Positions 42,956 through 56,800 of a stretch of DNA of 64,000 nucleotides are shown piece after piece. The DNA is from Mimachlamys varia (lineage: Eukaryota; Mollusca; Bivalvia; Pectinida; Pectinidae): NCBI GenBank assembly GCA_947623455.1, contig OX392538.1, forward strand, positions 22,567,001 through 22,631,000, read 5' to 3'. Numbering within the stretch: the stretch's first letter is position 1; each line of letters opens with the position of its first letter. The notes beneath the pieces were generated by a model. The model saw nothing but the letters and a program-made list of their open reading frames with translations, did no database searches and was not told the origin of the DNA. The translations under genes were made by a program, and so were the position numbers.

Positions 42956-45840
42956 GAAAAACGTTATTACTTTGTTGTCTGATATATATAAAAAGATCAT
43001 TTAAATTCGATTGTGCGTGATACTACATTTTGTATATAATTTTTTTCTAAATGACATTCAAATACCAAATAACGACTCTGCTTGACTACTAATTCAAAAT
43101 ATCACTATCCTTAATATCTGTTCCTGTAAGATAAATATTGATAGTGATATTACAAACAAACGAAAACGATTCACAAATAAATGTTTTCATATCATAGACA
43201 CATAACACGAGGAAGTGAAGGACCTGACACCGTGTAAACTATGTATCTCCAGTATCTGATGTGAATATCCGCACACAAGTGTAAATGGAGAGCCCGCCTC
43301 CTCCTGTTTCTGTCGAAATACTATTACCAAAGGGTACCTTACTTTGAATTCTTAAATTGCAAATGTCGGTGTATTGGAATTGCGTACTTGGCAATTGAAG
43401 AACAGTCATGAGTTCAAATTTTTTTAAAATAGTTTCAAGGACATCCGGACCACAATCAACACCAGTTACTAAATACTGTAGTTTAAGGTTTCATTGTTGA
43501 TACTACCTTAGCTTTAGTTCAGCCTAATCATCCTTTTAGAGGAAAAGAAAACATACCATGTGGGACTTTTATAAAAAATAAACAAAACATTATTACATCA
43601 TTAATCTGACTGCAAACCGGGTAAATATTCCGTGTAAATATTCCCTTTGTTCATATTTTGTCCCAAGTTTAATCAATTTTACGTTCGGATTTTGGTTTTG
43701 TTGACACTGAAGTATTTTCTGATTGTTTTTAACCAATGAAAATTAGGCAATATATGACGAGAGAAATATACACCTGGAGACATTTGAAAATAACAATGAG
43801 CGTAAAACGATTATTTTGAAATGCTAAACTTCCTTCGTTGTATCGACGCCATCCACCATAGAGTTTTATATAACATCTAAGATAGTGACCTCTACGTATT
43901 ATTCATACAGATTTTTTCCTACAAAAATTCAAGCACTTTTGCAGCACTTTTTAAGCACATTTTCTCAATTTCAAGGTGATTTTTTTGTCAAACTTGCAAG
44001 AGAAAATAGTATAATCGACAACTTAAATCTTTAAAACATTTCGTGATGTTTTAAAATATAAATCTGAGAAAAAAACCTGCATTTTTACATCTAGTAAGTA
44101 TGAACTAAAGCACCTTTCAAGCATTTGTGAGCAAATTCCACCACTTTCCACCACTTTTCCAGCTATGACCCCATATTCAAGCACTTTTCATCTTCTGCAT
44201 GAACCATTCCACGTACACATTCCACTTGGATTTGTGTTTTGCCTGAATGTGCTGAGATCGACTGAAAGAGAGGACACAGCAATATAAATTAAATTTAATA
44301 TTGTTCATAATAGTTTTTAAACATGCATAGCAACGCCATCATCTAAACTAACCAGGGAAACGTGCAAGATGATAAACGACACCCACCGCATGGCGATTAT
44401 TACGTCATTGTTTCGGTATAGAAACGGCGACGGTTCGCCGTCAAATGGCTGTTCCATTTACATATTTAGATGCCGATAATGACACATTGATAGTTTGAAT
44501 CAAATTGAAATCAGTTTTAGTCAGCAACATGGATAGGAATTGTAAATATAAGCATTGAAGTGTCTGGTTATGGTCTTTATGGTCGATATAAATGGTAGGC
44601 GCAATTCGATGTTTGCCTGCAAATCTCTGTCATTTATATCGTCTATGAAGACCATATAAAGACACTTCAATGCTGAACTAATTGCGACCACGAACACCCA
44701 ATCCCAGAGTGCTGCTGTTTCTGAATCTGTTTCTAATGAGAGCAGTAAAGTTTGTTGACAAGCTTCGTGCTTCATCGGCGAATGATTTATTTACCTTTCA
44801 ATACTCTATTGATAAAAAAGGAGTAAATTACAATTTGAATCTTTTTAAATTCACATTGCATGAACTTGCCTGTTGTCTATGTTCCTATTGTCGAATTGCC
44901 GTAAATACAATTATCACGTTCCGGATGAAATAAAGTTTGATTATAATGTAATATAATTTTCACAAATCAAGTACTTCGAAAGTAAACACCGCAAAAGAAG
45001 CAAAAATTTTGAATGTTCATCATCAATCTGCATCTTTAGGAACCCTCGGCTTTTTAGTTGACATCTATCGCCGAACTCATGAGTATCAATGCACGTCGTT
45101 GCGTGAAGTATCAATTGCTCTATATAAACACCGAATATATAAGGTATAGTGGGGATTCTTGCATATTAATTCGTTAATGCTATAAACATGAATTACTGGT
45201 AATAGACAACTACGCTTGATATTTAATTCACAAGATTAGGCTTCGAAGTGCCTGGGATTAATTTCTGTGATAAATCCAATGCATTACCAGTTCAGTTTTT
45301 TGTTAACTGTTCTTGGTCAATTCAAGTCAGTTCAAGTTCACCTAAGTGTTTACTACACCGAAGTGAACAGGTATATATTCTCCATGTCAATATTTCCTTT
45401 GATCATATTTTGCCACTGGTTTAATCGATTTTGTGTTCGGATTATGATTTTGTTAGCGCTTCGGAATTCTCTAATTTATTTTTATTGACACGATAGTACA
45501 CTGCAGTTTACACTGGAGTGAACTGGAATTGGAATGTATATTGGATCACAGGTAATATGTTTATATTGCCAAAATATTGTTTGTGATACAATTGACAAAG
45601 TGAATAATATGAAGAACAATTATTAATTAATCTTATAACATATTTTACATATAACTTGAATTACAACAAACGACCATACAGTAAGTACCGCTGTCCAAAT
45701 ATATGTAGGTTGCAAACTGTTGTTGTCTTTGTTACGACTTAATAATACGATTTTCATGAGAATCACAGGTGTGAGTAGATTATATCTGAGAACTTAAACT
45801 TCCTCCTTGCCGACCTCTAATCAGTATAGCCCTTCCCTTA
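42956..45840. other. Gene-free stretch
   Basis: AT-rich. A minus frame of 84 codons at 44521-44775 (ALWDWVFVVAIS, FIDDINDRDLQAN) looks protein-like but sits over a partial inverted repeat (ATATAAATGGTAGG near 44587 versus TCATTTATATCGTC near 44630). It may be a transposon relic; no family recognised. Nothing else seen. Confidence 0.4.
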
Positions 45841-45856
45841 GTAGGTCAGAGTTTTG

Positions 45857-45913
45857 TATAAAATGACATACACCTGTTTTGGATTACACAACTAGCAGAG
45901 GAAGGAGCAGCAA
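45857..45913 (+). promoter_or_regulatory. Candidate TATA box and short 5' exon for the LU gene
   Basis: TATAAAA at 45857 is followed about 30 bp later by sequence that ends at a good splice donor (GCAGCAA/GTAAGAG, donor at 45914). The first coding exon of the LU gene has its own acceptor just 8 bp before the ATG (TTTCGTTGTCAG at 50825-50836), so a non-coding first exon upstream is expected. This pair is the best candidate I see. A closer alternative promoter is TTTATATACC at 50650. Confidence 0.3.
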
Positions 45914-46212
45914 GTAAGAGTTTAATTATACACGTGTTATATTACGTCTGTGAAATTCGGTTGTTTTGGATATTTCCTTTAGTATGTTATTTCAAAAGTG
46001 TATAACGACTCAATTCATTCAGTTCTCGATTCGAAACTGCATTCGGAATACAAAACAAATTGTTTAAAGCTGACAATGCAACTTAAAAAGCTTTCAATTA
46101 AAATTTGCATGTGTTTATTTCCTTCGAATATAGTCGGTAAACGTTGTACCTTTTTCCGTGTGTGTTTATTTACTGGAAGAGCCTGATTTAAGTCAATTTC
46201 ATTTAGGTTATC

Positions 46213-46440
46213 GATTCAAAGCTGTTATACAAGCTATCTGAGGCGGATTGCAAAGCGTTGACGTAAAGTAGTCAAAGATGGCACCATAAATGACGTCATG
46301 ATAGCCTGTTTTAATTGAGGGTCTTCTAAGCGATTGATTCAAAGCCATTACACATGTTATCTGAGGCGGAGTACCAAGCTTTGATATTACGAAATCCAAC
46401 ATGGCGTCAGAATAACGTCATGTGATGTGGCATTGCAAAT
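46213..46440. repeat. Two diverged copies of a 122-bp unit
   Basis: GATTCAAAGCTGTTATACA at 46213 and GATTCAAAGCCATTACACA at 46335; both continue with TATCTGAGGCGGA and later a TGACGTCATG / AACGTCATGTG block. Confidence 0.75.
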
Positions 46441-46512
46441 TGTGGTATACAGTGTGATATACTACAATTTGGTTTACTTATGATATATAGGTGAAGGCAA
46501 CACAGAATGTAA
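46441..46512. repeat. Dispersed 70-bp repeat, copy 1
   Basis: GTATACAGTGTGATATACTA, CAATTTGGTTTACTTATGA, AACACAGAATGTAA; matches 49338-49408. A hairpin (GTATACAGTGTGATATAC) forms its start. Confidence 0.7.
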
Positions 46513-48720
46513 GTATATTCATATCAATAATCAGAGACAGGTACTAAATAGAGGATATTAAGTTTGTCTATCCGTTCGTCCGTGTGTCCATTGGTATGTA
46601 TGTATGTCCATCCCAATTCAAATCTGGTTTGTATGTTTGTCTTACAATCGTTCTGCCTGGTTTTTACTACCGACGCGTCGTTTGACGTTCATGCATAATT
46701 ATGTAAGGTACTAAACTTTTGACTGAACAACTTTATATTGCTTTCCATACGATAACTGGATTTTCAATCATATTTGATTTACAAGTGGATCGTACTATTC
46801 TGCAGCCTGAATGTCATTGCCACAACCACTCTGTTGATTTTGGTTTTTAATCATTTTTTTTGTGTGTTTTGTTTATAACTTTGTTTATTTTATTAAAGAG
46901 GCATCACGGTAAAACTATATTTTTTTATGCTTATTTAGAATCATTGTATATATGAATTAAATGTATACTCTTGTGGAAAATTAATGGGCGATTTACGCTG
47001 AAATATGTTCTCAAACATTTTAATTAATAATTAAAAAAGGGAATCACTATTCGTTGATCAACGATTTGGACATGCAAATTTGTTTGCATCACATATAATA
47101 ACGCATGCGCATAACAAGCTACATCGGTAAACAAAAAATGGCGATCCGCGTGACCTACATGTAACTACCAAGCGAAAAGTGGCCGAATGGTCAAATTTTA
47201 ACGTAAGGATTATATTACGGAAGCATAATGAGGGATGGGAAGTATTCAAGGGAGAGACTAACATCCCAATTGTTTGCATTGTTACAGTTATCTTCTGGAT
47301 AGCCGGTGACACAGTTTTGATTTGGTTTTGGGGCTTCCCAAGGGATAACTCTTTCATTCCTCCGTTACATGAAATGCGTGTGTAAAACTTTAAAGCGTGT
47401 ATTGTAATATTCCCTTTATAATATTCCAGTAAAAAGGCATTATTGAATTATATTGCTGAAGAGAAAGACCTTTTCACATACAAGAAAAACCGTATGGGGG
47501 GGGGGGGGGGGGGGTTACGTTGTAAAACGCCGGTATCCCCGCGGGCGTTTGAGTTTAATGTATACTGTATACAGAATCAATTTGGACAAAATGAATAAAT
47601 TCAAGTTTATGTCATCATGTGCGGATAAAAAATTCTTGTCATACCTAATCTAAAAAAAGGGGGATTGTACATATTATCGGGTTTGGACCCCGGTATTAAA
47701 TTTGATATGAATCGAAATATATGCATTATATCTATAAGTGAAGTCATTAATTCATAAAAAAAAATCATATACATGTATGTCCCATGTCTGCAGTTGTGTT
47801 GAAAATGTTAACGAACCTTTAAATTTACATTTAAAAAAAGTAAAATGAATCATAACATATATAAATGGATTAAGTATTGGACAATTGTCTTCTCGACAAG
47901 TTCCAAATTTGATATATATATGATATATGTATTCTACATGTTTAGTGCGTGGTGCGTCATATGAGTACACGGACTTCCGTGATATATATATAATTGTAAG
48001 TGTTAAAGTATGTTGACGCTAAAAGTTGGATAGATTTTAGATGAATATATAGAAAGTCTGAAAAAAAATCTTCAAGACATCGAGTTGTACAAAAAAAAAA
48101 TCGGAATCATTTCATTTTATTTTTGCACTTTTCAATGCATGCACACCTTTTGTGAAATGGTTCTAAATGAGGATTCGTGAAGATAACTTTTTACAGAAAT
48201 TAAGGTTTGCCCTATGGTTGTCATCGTCGGAAACCCACATGACACTGTTAAACGCACAATGTAAGAGTGCAGTGTCGTATTGGTTTCTGACAATGTATGG
48301 CTAACGTTGTATACTGTACCCATTTGGTCTCAGTCAGGTACTGATGTCGATAAATGATGCAGAGATGCCGACATAAATTTCTTCATATGAATATCGTGTG
48401 TAATTAACGTCTGATTAGTAATGTGAATATGATTCAATAAATTGATACACGGACTTTGTGTCTGGTTCATCATCGGACCTATACATTACGCGTCCCCTAC
48501 CGTTGGGCCCCTTCGTCGACATGCGACAAAATAGTCACGTGATTGACGCGTGATCATCGCTATTTTTATCGGGCTTTCCCGAGAAATGCAATTTTGCAAG
48601 TGGCTAATAAACACATTTTGAGAGGACTTTGAATATTGAAATAACAGGAAAATGCATCTGGTAGTGCAGAAAGCATGTTCATTCAATAAATTCATTGTAG
48701 ACTTCCCCGCGATGCCCCTT
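46513..48720. other. Gene-free stretch
   Basis: Small frames at 47179-47385 (with VIFWIAGDTVLIWFWGF) and 48486-48695 show no domain. A poly-G tract is at 47494-47513. No gene called. Confidence 0.4.
47494..47513. repeat. Poly-G tract
   Basis: About 19-20 consecutive G. Confidence 0.9.
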
Positions 48721-49337
48721 TAAATGGATTTTGATCATTATTTATATACCAAAATTTTCTTTTCCCTAATCAATATGATTGCAATTGTCAATAAGTTATC
48801 ATAATATAACCTTGATAAAAGTAAATGAAATCAAGTGAAATTTGGTTTACAGGTCCGTCTTGCCATCATTTAGCAAAATCTTATCGATATTACGAATCAA
48901 CCATGAAACCGTGTACTATCAAATCCACGACTTTGATTACATCATTTTATTTTGATGTTATGTTATTCGATAACATCACGAGTAAATTAAAACGAATTAT
49001 AATAACAGTTCTTCATTAACCTTTTCTTATCACACAAGCATTGTTTTTAAATTTATTCTTAAAGTCAAAAAGCAAAAAAAGCCTACACATCGAATAGACA
49101 AATACATTTTGCCTTAAATACGATGCTAATTTTGCAAACAGGTCATTAATATAAATAATATTCGACAGAACACCTCACTTATAAATTCAACTACATAGTA
49201 GTGTCAAAATTCAACATCAATAAAATAAAGTTTCGGAGGTCTTATATATTGAATCCTGAATGTAATCTGTCCAGGTACATGTATTGATATTTGCTTCCAG
49301 TCATTTGATGCGTTATTGCAGTATATATGTATTAATT
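48721..49337. other. Gene-free stretch
   Basis: AT-rich with no feature recognised. Confidence 0.45.
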
Positions 49338-49408
49338 GTAGTATACAGTGTGATATACTACAGTTTGGTTTATTTGTGATAAATAGGCGAAGATAACACA
49401 GAATGTTA
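49338..49408. repeat. Dispersed 70-bp repeat, copy 2
   Basis: Matches 46441-46512 (GTATACAGTGTGATATACTA, CAGTTTGGTTTATTTGTGA). Confidence 0.7.
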
Positions 49409-49611
49409 ATATTTATTTATAAACTACTTTATCAAAATATTCAATAGACAATGAAAATATATTATTATTGTACTTTTAAATTCTGTTCTTCAGTTCCTCT
49501 TTAAGCTTTCCTTTTAGGACGTGGATGGCTGATGTGGTTTGTTCGGCAGTGTTTGATAACCACACTCCATGGGTCGTTTGCTGTTATAAATTATGATTAG
49601 CAATGTGTTAA

Positions 49612-49999
49612 AGGCCAAATATCCGTAACTTCAGGGAAATTTTCGTGATCCTGAAAGATTCTGAAAAAAAATCCAGTTGATAACCATGCAAAAATAAGCA
49701 TAAAACGAAGTAAACCTGAGCCGTAACTAACAAAAAACTTTTGACAAAAAAAATCCAATTAATTGGAAAATATTCAGGTGGGGCCCACTTCAACAACAAA
49801 CCGAAAGTAGAAGACGGTTCGAAATGGACGCGTGTTTACAAATAGCGTGTTTCAACTGCAGATGTACCGGTATCCGCGAAGGAATTTATCTTGGATATTG
49901 CTGATATCAGTTAATCTTAACTAAATCTATAAATATAAAAAGTTATTAGGCTTGATTTTCACTTCAAGTTTTGCCGAAAGTTACGTATATATTTGGCCT
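49612..49999 (-). mobile_element. TTAA-flanked MITE, copy 3
   Basis: 388 bp, ends AGGCCAAATATCCGTAACTT and TACGTATATATTTGGCCT, TTAA on both sides (49608-49611, 50000-50003). Same orientation as copy 1. Slightly diverged TIRs. Confidence 0.8.
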
Positions 50000-50284
50000 T
50001 TAAATAATATTTTCAAATTTCATGTTTTGTTAAAACTCAGCTGAATTCAACTTATCTTAAATTGTGAGGATTTTTGTGCAATGTTGATCATTTCATTCAA
50101 TAAACGTTTGCATATCAAACGTTTGAGGAATTGATTCATTCAATTTATATAGACTGTTAAAAAATAATAAGCCTTGCTTACAAGTACACTGTACAATGAA
50201 ATCCACTTCATGAAGGAGGTTCTTGAACTTTCAAGAATTTCTTTTACTATATATTATTTTCATATCTCTTTTTAACATACTTTA

Positions 50285-50455
50285 CAGATATATAGAGGAT
50301 CTTACATGAGTGTCGATGTAAAATGGAATTTATTAAACTCGTTAAATAATTTAAAATGTCACTCGCATAAAGGCTCGTGACATATTAAATTATCTAACTC
50401 GTTTAATAAATTCCATATTATCTTTATACGAGTGTAAGATTCTGTTTATTACATT
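50285..50455. repeat. Palindrome of about 170 bp
   Basis: TGGAATTTATTAAACTCGTT (50323) pairs with AACTCGTTTAATAAATTCCA (50396) around TCACTCGCATAAAGGCTCGTGA; weaker pairing extends outward (ATCTTACATGAGTG with CGAGTGTAAGAT). Confidence 0.8.
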
Positions 50456-50836
50456 ACTTATATTTCTGAGAAAAAAACGCCAAAACTCTCAAATTATTCT
50501 CTAGAGGAAAGGTAATTTTTTCTGTGAAAGTACGATTTTCACTACCGCGATAATGACGTCACAATAGTGTTATTACACGTGTGTAATACCATTTTTATGA
50601 CATGGCCGTATGACATGACTGAACGGGTCAGTTATGTGATAAAAATATTTATATACCTTATAGCTTCCTTTGTCGTACAACAACAACACAAACAACAATA
50701 AAACAATATTTAAAATAAAAATACCAGGTCAGCATATAAGTTCTTTTGATATTCACCAACTGAAGGTATTAGTAAACAGACAGCGTATTCTGTTTACCGT
50801 TGTTATATACTTTTAATTGTTTTATTTCGTTGTCAG

Positions 50837-50887
50837 TGGCATCCATGCTTCTTGTTTCCTTCTTGCTGTTTTATTACATTGGCTCAG
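50837..50887 (+). CDS. LU gene exon: signal peptide
   Basis: Acceptor TTTCGTTGTCAG ends at 50836; 8 bp of 5' UTR, then ATG at 50845: MLLVSFLLFYYIGS plus one base, then donor GTAAGT at 50888. A short hydrophobic leader finished by the next exon (VYTAGPQC). Confidence 0.8.
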
Positions 50888-53800
50888 GTAAGTAAATAAG
50901 TCGACAATTTATAACGTAATTTATAAGTTATAATTCTTTAACATACAGTTTAGTTCAAACAGTTTTATTGTTGTTTGATTATCAATATGTGTTTACCATT
51001 TCCTTTGTCTTCACCACAAACATAACAACCTACAGAGTTGAAAAGACGTTGACAGTTTCTATCGATACCCAGAAATCTCTTCAGAGATTACTCTTGACTT
51101 CAGATAACAAATTAAGTTGAAATTCTCTATCACATGGATGTTTTATAAATAATTGGATAATTTATTGTTTTTAATGTTAAAGGCATTTTATTTTGGTATA
51201 TTCAGTAAAGGTTTATAATTTACTGTCATCATTAATTTTTTCTGATATATTCCAGTATATACAGCTGGTCCACAATGCTTTGAATGTTCAGCAACTCCTC
51301 GACTAGAGTTTTGTGATTACTTTACACAATGTGAGGAAGGCGAGGTAATACTTTAACATAATTTCCTATCCGCTGTCATTGATCCTGCTGCATCTGGGGA
51401 TATCCCAACCCATAAAAGACTATCATTGTTTCCAAATGTTTATGTTACTTGTAAAATCTATTACACTGAATCGGTGTTTTCTTTTTAACATCCCCTGTTG
51501 CATTAGTTTATGAACAAACAACGCATCAATCAAGGTGTCTTTATTTTATTTGTTTTCCTTTTGACAAATCAACTATCCATTTAATCCAGAAATGCTACGT
51601 TCAGAAGATACGCACACACAATGGCCACGACCAGTACACATCTGGATGTGTCAGCAACCAAGTAAGTTACGTAAATATAGACACTGTTTCGTAAATAGAT
51701 TGCTGGTCAGGTATATCAAGATGACGTAACACACACGTGTGCTGGTATATCAAGTCGTAACGTACCCCGTATAATGTTAGTTATGTACTTGGTAGTTTCT
51801 TCCTATACCATCACATAAAGAACATTTTTACACTGTTTCCTATACATTTTGTATGATACATTTACTTATAGTTTTTATTCATTGTTTCTTCTACTATGTG
51901 TATGATAAACTACGTATTTATAGCCATTATTTCGTATACTTCAAGTGTGGAGGGTCACGTTTTGTAATCATTGTTTTGTTACTAATCCATAGTATATCAC
52001 GTGCATATACAGCGTATATCATGCATTTAACTTTGCAATTTGGTGTTCAGCAGATAATGTATGATTTAAACGTCTACTTGGTACATGTAGATGAATATAA
52101 TCTTCCCCTTCCTTGAGGGTGTGACAGAGAAATCTCCAACCAAAGGGGGATATACTTGGTTGTCTAATCCAAAGCTCTACCGAGGGTTAGAAATCAAGCA
52201 TATCTCCCCGAGGGTTGGAGATTTCTATGTCGCAACTTCAAGGTAGGGGATGATTATATTTCTCCCATCATAATGTATTTTTAACGAATAGTGCTGACGT
52301 GACATGATTGAATTATTAATTTGTCAGTGGTGGTAATGCTGTCGTGACGTCATTATATTATTGTCGTGATGTCATCATATTGTTGTCGTATTCACATTGT
52401 TGTCAGCTCGTGATATTCTGTCATATCCTAGATAAAAAAATATCTCTATGTACAATGTCCTTACCTTCAGTAAAACAGTTAATATGACAATTTGTTAATA
52501 TTACTTTTATCATAGAGCTGTTCCCTGGATATGAATTTCCACGGATCGTTTGGAGAACTAACACCGTACGGACAGGTGACATGTGTGGAGTGTTGTGACG
52601 GAGATATGTGTAACAACAAGGGCTGTGGGGACACAGGTTTGAACTGAATAAATATCCTAACATAAACATTATGAGACAAGATTTCATCGAGAATGTTCAG
52701 TATTCAATAATCTCGGTTATGAATTGAACGCTATAACTCACAGTATCACTGACACTGACAGGTCACCACGAGATATGGAATATGCAGTCTGAATATTCTT
52801 TGAAGACGTAGATTTGAATGATGTTCAAACGTATTTGCAGTTTGCGGCCCTGATAATATTTTTTGTTGATTAAGGTCAATGTTTTCACGCTGACACACCA
52901 TTTTGATTTTTATGAATCTAAAGTCAGTAAAGACAGAGAATGTTGGGCCATCGTGTAGTTGTTAACTATGAACTTATGTTGATATCAATATTTCAACTTC
53001 CCTGAACATTCATTTTGTTCTATGGCTGTCCCTATTCCCGAAGAAATAAGTATCATCCAACAGAAAATCCCACACTTAGCACTCTGTATTGAAGACAACG
53101 TGAAGAACACTATATAATAAGTCTCCGCATAGTAATGCAGGTACATGTACAATGACCATAGGGAGTCGATGGTTTGGTCTGGGTGTCGCGTCCTCGATGC
53201 AGACAAACAAATGAAATGCATTTCTTTATTTTTTAAAGGAGGCGTAACTATATTCACAGACATCGCTTTTACAACAGTAAAATGTGATCTAATTTGACTA
53301 CTGAAGATCGCATTGACATTTTAACGGGACTTGTATGTATGCATCACGTTCAAACTGCAATATATTCTTTATTCGTAGGTTACATGTATGTATTACAATA
53401 CCAACTGATCCAGATGACCTTTGAAAATAAGCATTGAGGCCCTTTTGGAACAATCTGACTTATTATCTCGTAATTTTTCATAGGTCTCCGGGTAAATCTT
53501 TCCTTTCTTTACATTTTATCCATAGTTTAAACGATTTTAATTTCCGATTTTGGTTTTATGACGCTTCGGTGTTCTATGATTTCCTGTTTTTTTCACGTTT
53601 TTGTTTGGGTTATTAATATCATGAAGCTAATATTCTGAATTCGTCTCCGAAAATCTCCGGAATTTCACAGGCCCACCACCAAGAGAATCACGTGGACCCT
53701 ACTGTTACCAGTGTCAACACATGCCAGACCCTACCTATTGTGAAAGACTTACCATCTGTGATCATAATGAAGTAAGGGATCATAATGCGTAATATTTCTT

Positions 53801-56800
53801 AACATAACGAAAACTATTCTATTTCACTATATAAGTGTGGGTTGTGTACTAGAGCTACACGTCCGACGACCTTTTTGTCCCAAGTCATCATATGCAGACA
53901 AGGCGAGAACTCTTATCAAGCCGTTGTCCAATTAAAATACTTATACATTTCTATATTTCTATAAGGACGTCTGTGGAAAAGCTATGGTAAAATATATTGG
54001 AAAGGATAAAGTACGAATCACTAAATTCCTGGTTGATAATATCTTTATCGAGTTTAGGAGAAGTTGTTGTATCAAACGTTTGGCATTGTTATTGGGACAA
54101 TCTATGTCCCGATCTGAATCAGGACAGGGAACCAAAACCTTGTCAAATTGACGATTGATTATTGGAAATTGATAACTCATTTGGTCATGTGTTAAAAATC
54201 ATAAGTATAATGTTAAAAATCATAAGTATAATGTTAAAAATCATAAGTATAATGTTAAAAACCATAAGTACTGTATAATGTTAAAAATCATAAGTATAAT
54301 GTTAAAAATCATAAGTATAATGTTAAAAATCATAAGTATAATGTTAAAAATCATAAGTATAATGTTAAAAATTATAAGTATAATGTTAAAAATCGTAAGT
54401 ATAATGTTAAAAATCATAAGTACTGTATAATGTTAAAAATCATAAGAATAATGTTAAAAATCATAAGAATAATGTTAAAAATCATAAGTATAACGTTAAA
54501 AATCATAAGTATTATGTTAAAAATCATAAGTATAATGTTAAAGTACTGAAAGTACTGAAACGCTAAAACTTCAAACAATAGTATATATATTTCGACAGCT
54601 ATTTAAGTGTTTTTGTTGTAGAATCTGGGGTGTGGTGTTCGGGGGTGAATACATTTAAAAAGGGAGGAGGAGTAGTGTGGAAGATTTTAATTGTACATAT
54701 GATTTAGGTCGCTTTCTAGCTTCGAACTAAAGGGAATTTCCCTTTAGCTGTGTGGTAGAGCGTCCGACTAGAAACTTGAAGATCGAGGGTTCGATTCCCG
54801 GTGGAAGTACACTATTTTCTTTCCTGTTACAAATGAAAACGGATGTTATGTAGCAATTTAAACTTTTCGTTTCATTTCATTCTATACTGATTTCAATCTT
54901 TCTATGTCAAAGTCCTAAATGGCTGTTTTTCAGCCATTTTGTTTTTCTGATCAGTTACAAAATCAAAAGGGCACGACAGTAGGGACCAAGGAACCTACAT
55001 ATGAAATATGAGAAAGATCCCTCTAGTAGTTGTCAATTAGTTAACAATCTTTCAATGCCCAAATCAAAGATGGCCGCCTTTCCGCCATTTGGTTTTTACT
55101 CATCAGTATGAAATCAAACGGGCATAACAAATCACAATGTGAAACCTAAATATGCAATGTGAAAAACTGACTGAAAAAGTTTTTAACACAATAAAACAAA
55201 ACTTTTCATGTTAACATTATCGTTCGGAGGAAGGTGAATGAATCATTGAAATATACGCTGCTGGTAGTTAGCACAATGGATATTAGATAAAAAATAAAAG
55301 GATTCGCAAACATATCTCTCGTTACAAATGATAGTTCGAACTACAAATTGTATCTAATTTGTCATAAAATGTCACAATAAACAGTCAAATTGTTGTTCCA
55401 AAAGAACGACGGCCTATTACGATATCTTTGCCAAGGTGGAGCAAAATATTTGTATGCAAATATGTCATATTCACTTACATCTCTAGGCCTATTTATCAAT
55501 TATCAAGTTCATTTACAAAGCAGGGAAAATTACATGTATTTTGGCTGTTGCCTATGTATAAAGGGCCATACATAATTACGGGAATGTACACCATAAAGGT
55601 TTTTGCACACCATAGAAAAAATATAAGTGTATTTCTACTAAATAACTTATATTGTGTCAATTGCTATGTACACTATACAGGTTATGGTAAAGTTTCGTTA
55701 AAACAAAAATGTGAACCTACATTCAGGAACGTATATGTCCCTGCTACAGTGTATATTGATATGTGAAGCACAACGAACGTAATTATAAAACCACGAACTT
55801 TTGCTCGCCTTAGAAAAGTATAAGTGTTATTTTCAATAAATCAAGTGTTTTGCCAATTAATATGTTCATTATTCAGGTTCTGATAATTATATATAATGTC
55901 TCATTAAAAATTGTATACTCAGTACAATATTTAGTAAGAAAATCGATCAAGTTTGTGCATTCAGTATATAGAGGATATTCAATGGTTTGCCGTTTAATAT
56001 CAAATATATTTCACGAGTATGGCAGATTTTTTTATATTTTCACGAGTGCGTAGCACGAGTGAAAATATAAAAAAAAATCTGCCATACAAGTGAAATATAT
56101 TTGATATTAAACGGCAAACCATTGAATTTTCTTTTTATTACATTTCGAAAGAGGACTTGAGATACTTTCATGATTTGTTTTCTTTACTTGCCTGCTGGAA
56201 AGTAACTAGACTTATGGTAGTCCTAATCCGTCGAAATCACAACCGATCGGGTCCAGTACACAGTTGATTGGGATAAGATGATCGGAAAAGTTGAACCATT
56301 CTCATCTTCCAATTCATTACATATTAAATTCTGCAGCAGTTTCTTATCAATATTTACTATTGATGCCATTTCTTCAAGACCATCTTTCCACAATAGACAA
56401 GTTCTAGCAGACGACAACAATATACCGAGCCTCCAATGTCATGTTCGATTCCGATCAAGGGGAACAACTCATACAAAAGTTCCGGTGTAACGTGAAAAAA
56501 TTACCCAGGTTAAAACTACCCACCGTTGAAATCTACGGCGGGTCACTTTCTCAAGGGGACAAACTACAGAAATATCGAGTGGGGTCATTTTTCTACAGAA
56601 GGCTGAGTAAGATTTCTACTGTAAAATAACGACCCGGGTAACTTTTGCAACGTAGAATAATGACCCCGGGTAGTTTCTTATTGGCGGGTCACTTTTTCAC
56701 GTTACACTGAAAAAGCCTTATATTTTCACTGCAAAATCTTATATTTTCACTGCAAAATCTTATATTTTCACGGCAAAATCTTATATTTTCACTGCTCATC

